This document shows, piece by piece, positions 61,001 to 64,000 of a DNA stretch of 64,000 nt. Made by a program: the position numbers and the translations under genes. Source of the DNA: Crotophaga sulcirostris (lineage: Eukaryota; Chordata; Aves; Cuculiformes; Crotophagidae); assembly GCA_013397455.1 (NCBI GenBank), contig VYZB01000077.1:387729-451728 (forward strand), read 5' to 3'. The notes under the pieces were generated by a model. That model had not been told where the DNA came from and ran no database searches. It saw nothing but the letters and a program-made list of their open reading frames with translations. The first letter of the stretch is position 1. Each line of letters begins with the position of its first letter.

Positions 61001-64000
61001 TTTGAAAATTACTTCTTGGGTTTTTAGTTAAAACTTTTTATTTTTTATGTAGTTAATATCAAACGTTTCTCTAAATTCTTATTTACAATAAGATCTTTTA
61101 TGTCAGTGATGCCTTTTTCTGTCTAAGTACCAAGTGATTACCGCATAGTGATCACAAAGGGTACGTTAATATAATAACATTTCATAATTATCTGACAAAA
61201 CAGTGCATGATCATTTGGTGTTCGCTGTACTTATCTGCAGCAATAACAAAGGATTAAATGCTTCCTCGCTCCCGTGCTACAGTTCTCATACTTTCCCTGT
61301 CGGCTCACATAGGTGAGAGAGATGTATTTATACCAAGCATAAAGTTCAGGAGAGACTGTGAAAGGGAGCTGGTTACTAAGAAATCAATATATGTCTTATA
61401 TAAACAAAACTGGTGTTCTGTGCGACAGTGATTTCTGTTAAACAGAAGCCTATGGGGAGGAGTATGGCATGTGATTGAGACACCTGTTGAGAAAATAGGC
61501 AACTATTGACAAGTCTGATTCATGACTGAGTGACTGCTCTGCTAGTCTTCACATGATCCCCACCGAGAGCGAACCTCGACCGCCTGCTAAACAAGGGCTG
61601 TTTGAAGTTTCTTTTTAACATTTCCAAGACGTTAATTCAGCAGGACATCTCCACTGGGGTTCTCGATGTCACCAAATCAGCAGCTGTTGAAATCCATTCA
61701 CTTCAGCATGAAATGTTTGCATAAGTTTTTTTCTTTTTTTCTTTTATTTGTGACAACAGCAAAATAAATAAAACCCTAAAAATCCTGCACTTCTCAACTG
61801 GTATATGTGTGAGAACAGCTTCTGGTTGCAATTGTAGCTGCTAAGGCAAAATGTTTATTTGTAGAGAACAATGACAATTGCAATAGTTTATTATGATACA
61901 CAAAAAATACTGATTTTAATAGACATTTCTGTGACATTTTTCCAGCGTAAACATTCAGTTAATTTTTGTGCCAGCTGTGGAACTTGTGTTAAAAGTGTTT
62001 TGAAATGGAACTGTCTTTGTTTTTCAATTAAAAAAAAAAATCTTAAAAGTCTAAAAGCAAATGTTGCCTATTTTTTCCAGTTAGTAAATGAAACACTGTT
62101 TCTTGGGTAGGAAAACATTTCTATCTGACTCACATTTCCCTGAGAAAACAGCTTGTATCATAGAATTAGTTTAGCTTGAAGGGGAAACAGAACAAGGCAA
62201 GACATGTAAACATATTACAAAGCTTACTTTGATATTTAAATGCTTTTTTTTCTTTTCCTGGCCATCTGAAAAAAGGTGTGGTGAATGTAGTCAATTGTAA
62301 ATAGAAACTCTGTATTTTCAGTCAGCTTCATTGTTAAACCCGAGAACTGCTGACCACATATGAAGACTCCCGGTTTGAGCTGTCCCTCCTCTGTTTATTA
62401 AATCTGTTAAGACTTAAGTGTATTTTTACAAGTTCATTAATGTATTCCATTCTCTCTGATGTATTTTTTCCCACTATTATCAGATTTCATTATATGGGAG
62501 GAATTATCAGATCAACCCATTATACGCCGAGCAGTGTTAAGTCTGATTGGAATTTGGGCTTCCCTCCGTTTACAGGGGGAATATTGTGTAAATCAGACTC
62601 TCGGGTTTCAGTGGGAGGCACAGGGCTGCACAGCATCCATTTGTCAAGTTGATTGCACCTCAGTGAGGTTGCATTAGCTTGTCTTTGAACAGAAGTGAAA
62701 TCCTATGCGAAGCTCCCCTTTCTGTCATTTACACTAACATCCATCCTCTTAAACCAAGGCCTCAGAGAAAAAACAAAGTGATGGCACAATATAATCAGTC
62801 ACTCAGGTTGTCTGTCATCTGTTTTCTTAAGGAAATGACTTTTAAGTTAGTGGAGCAGAAAATTGAAGAAAATTAGCAGAAGGTTGTTGTAGAAGCAGGA
62901 GGAATTTTTAAAAATTACAGATGTACGTGGAGAAGCTTGATTGCATATAACAAGTAGAAATAGAGTTGACTGTTTTTTGGTTTAGTGCTAATATAATGCC
63001 AGTGTACCTAATATGCAATAATTTAACTTTTAATGAAACTTTATTCATAAACTTCAATTGGGCTGTAAACGCACAATAAAAAGCTGGTATGCACATTTTC
63101 AGCTTTTATATCAGTGACTGTGTTTTATGATGCTGAATACTCAAGTAATTTGCGCTCTTTTCCATGTGTCAGGAAAGCTGCCTATATATCTCAGAAATGT
63201 TAAGCAGGAAAGGCTATTGTAAACAGCTTTGTGAGGAGGCTTCTAACTTTTTTGAAAATCAGAGAGCTGAAGTTTTATTCTGTTGCAAATGACAGCAGTA
63301 AGTGACATTGCTTGTTTTAAACTGATGTACAATTAAACTCATACAGTACCATTGCAATGGTTGCTACAGGGTTAATGGTGTAAATGAAGACAAGATAAGG
63401 ATGTACATTTTGCACATTGTAAAAAGCGACACATTTTATTATGCTTCCTTTTCTCACATCTTTCTAAACTCTCCTTTTATTCACTCTGGAAATAAGATTT
63501 TATTTACAGATACTTTGGTTTGACTTCAGTTAGAGAACCAATTTTGTCTGGCGTATCTTAAGGAAACATTTTTCAGTGTGGTATTCTTTTAAAGGAGGGC
63601 TGTGCATGTCTATTTTAAGTTAGAGCAAAATAACACATTCCTCATTTAAAATAAAAACTGTGAGCTCTTGCAACAAACTAGTGTGAATTTTGAATTTATT
63701 CAGTTATTTTGGAATAGATACGCCTTCTAAGAGCTTTCCAGACATGCAGTAAGTAATGTGACTAAGCATCTGTCAAATGTACTTGCTTTCTTTCTTTTCT
63801 CCATTCTTCATTCTGCCCAAAGGAAAAATGCATGCGGTCTCTATTTGTTTAGATGCAGATACAGTAGTCTAAATCTTACAGTTTAGTAATAGAAATATTA
63901 CTGATCCTAAGTGAGAAACCTGTTTTCTTGATTTCCTTTTTCTTTATATTTCTTTTCCTCCATTTTTTTCTGCTGGAAATAGAGGCACAAAACCTCACAA

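Larger units (their letters stand above)
50096..64000 (+). other. STAU2: STAU2 intron, 3' part of window
   Basis: This is about 13.9 kb of AT-rich intronic DNA without recognised genes. It contains two local direct-repeat pairs (31 bp at 51313/52377 and 101 bp at 55756/57957), a small perfect hairpin at 53776-53802, a YY1-like motif at 55353-55363 and, at 61100-63440, stretches that look less random than average and might be conserved noncoding DNA. The last coding exon of STAU2 is not seen. Confidence 0.7.

Noticed and set aside
62157..62200. ATCATAGAATTAG-like start resembling an antisense CR1 tail
   Set aside because: Only about 30 bp are suggestive and the usual following blocks are absent.
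1..64000. tRNA, rRNA, known microRNA, CRISPR array or bacterial-type operon
   Set aside because: None was recognised on reading either strand. The window has the structure of a single avian gene with large introns.

Overview
The window is vertebrate nuclear DNA and almost certainly avian. It is AT-rich, intron-dominated sequence with short, cleanly spliced coding exons. Its dispersed repeats are typical of birds: several 5'-truncated CR1 LINE fragments ending in the CR1 tail, and one solo retroviral LTR of a type I know from Neoaves. No bacterial-style operon, CRISPR array, tRNA or rRNA gene was recognised.

One gene occupies the window on the + strand: STAU2 (Staufen homolog 2), a double-stranded-RNA-binding protein of RNA transport and decay. 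Five consecutive internal exons are visible: 2689-2901, 6309-6446, 9622-9753, 12979-13039 and 25883-26190. Together they are 852 nt (284 codons) in one open frame, each with AG/GT borders. In order they encode the second half of dsRBD3, the linker plus first half of dsRBD4, the rest of dsRBD4, a short linker, and the C-terminal region with the Staufen-swapping motif. The N-terminal exons lie upstream and the last coding exon downstream of the window. The final intron therefore exceeds 37.8 kb, and 26191-64000 is intronic as far as I can see.

Layout: 1-2688 intron; 2689-13039 four exons separated by introns of about 3.2-3.4 kb; 13040-25882 one 12.8-kb intron holding a decayed CR1 reverse-transcriptase copy, a second CR1 in opposite orientation and a long imperfect foldback at 17600-17805; 25883-26190 the fifth exon; then the long last intron with two + strand CR1s (31534, 48276), one - strand CR1 (49918), an LTR (33614-34196) and ancient retroposon-like remnants.

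The most unexplained sequence structure is (i) the approximately 200-bp foldback at 17600-17805 inside the pre-mRNA of a dsRNA-binding protein, (ii) a 101-bp direct repeat (98 of 101 identical) at 55756 and 57957, and (iii) an exact 31-bp direct repeat at 51313 and 52377. I found no convincing undescribed protein system. The long open frames outside the exons are repeat-derived or at the length expected by chance in this much sequence.
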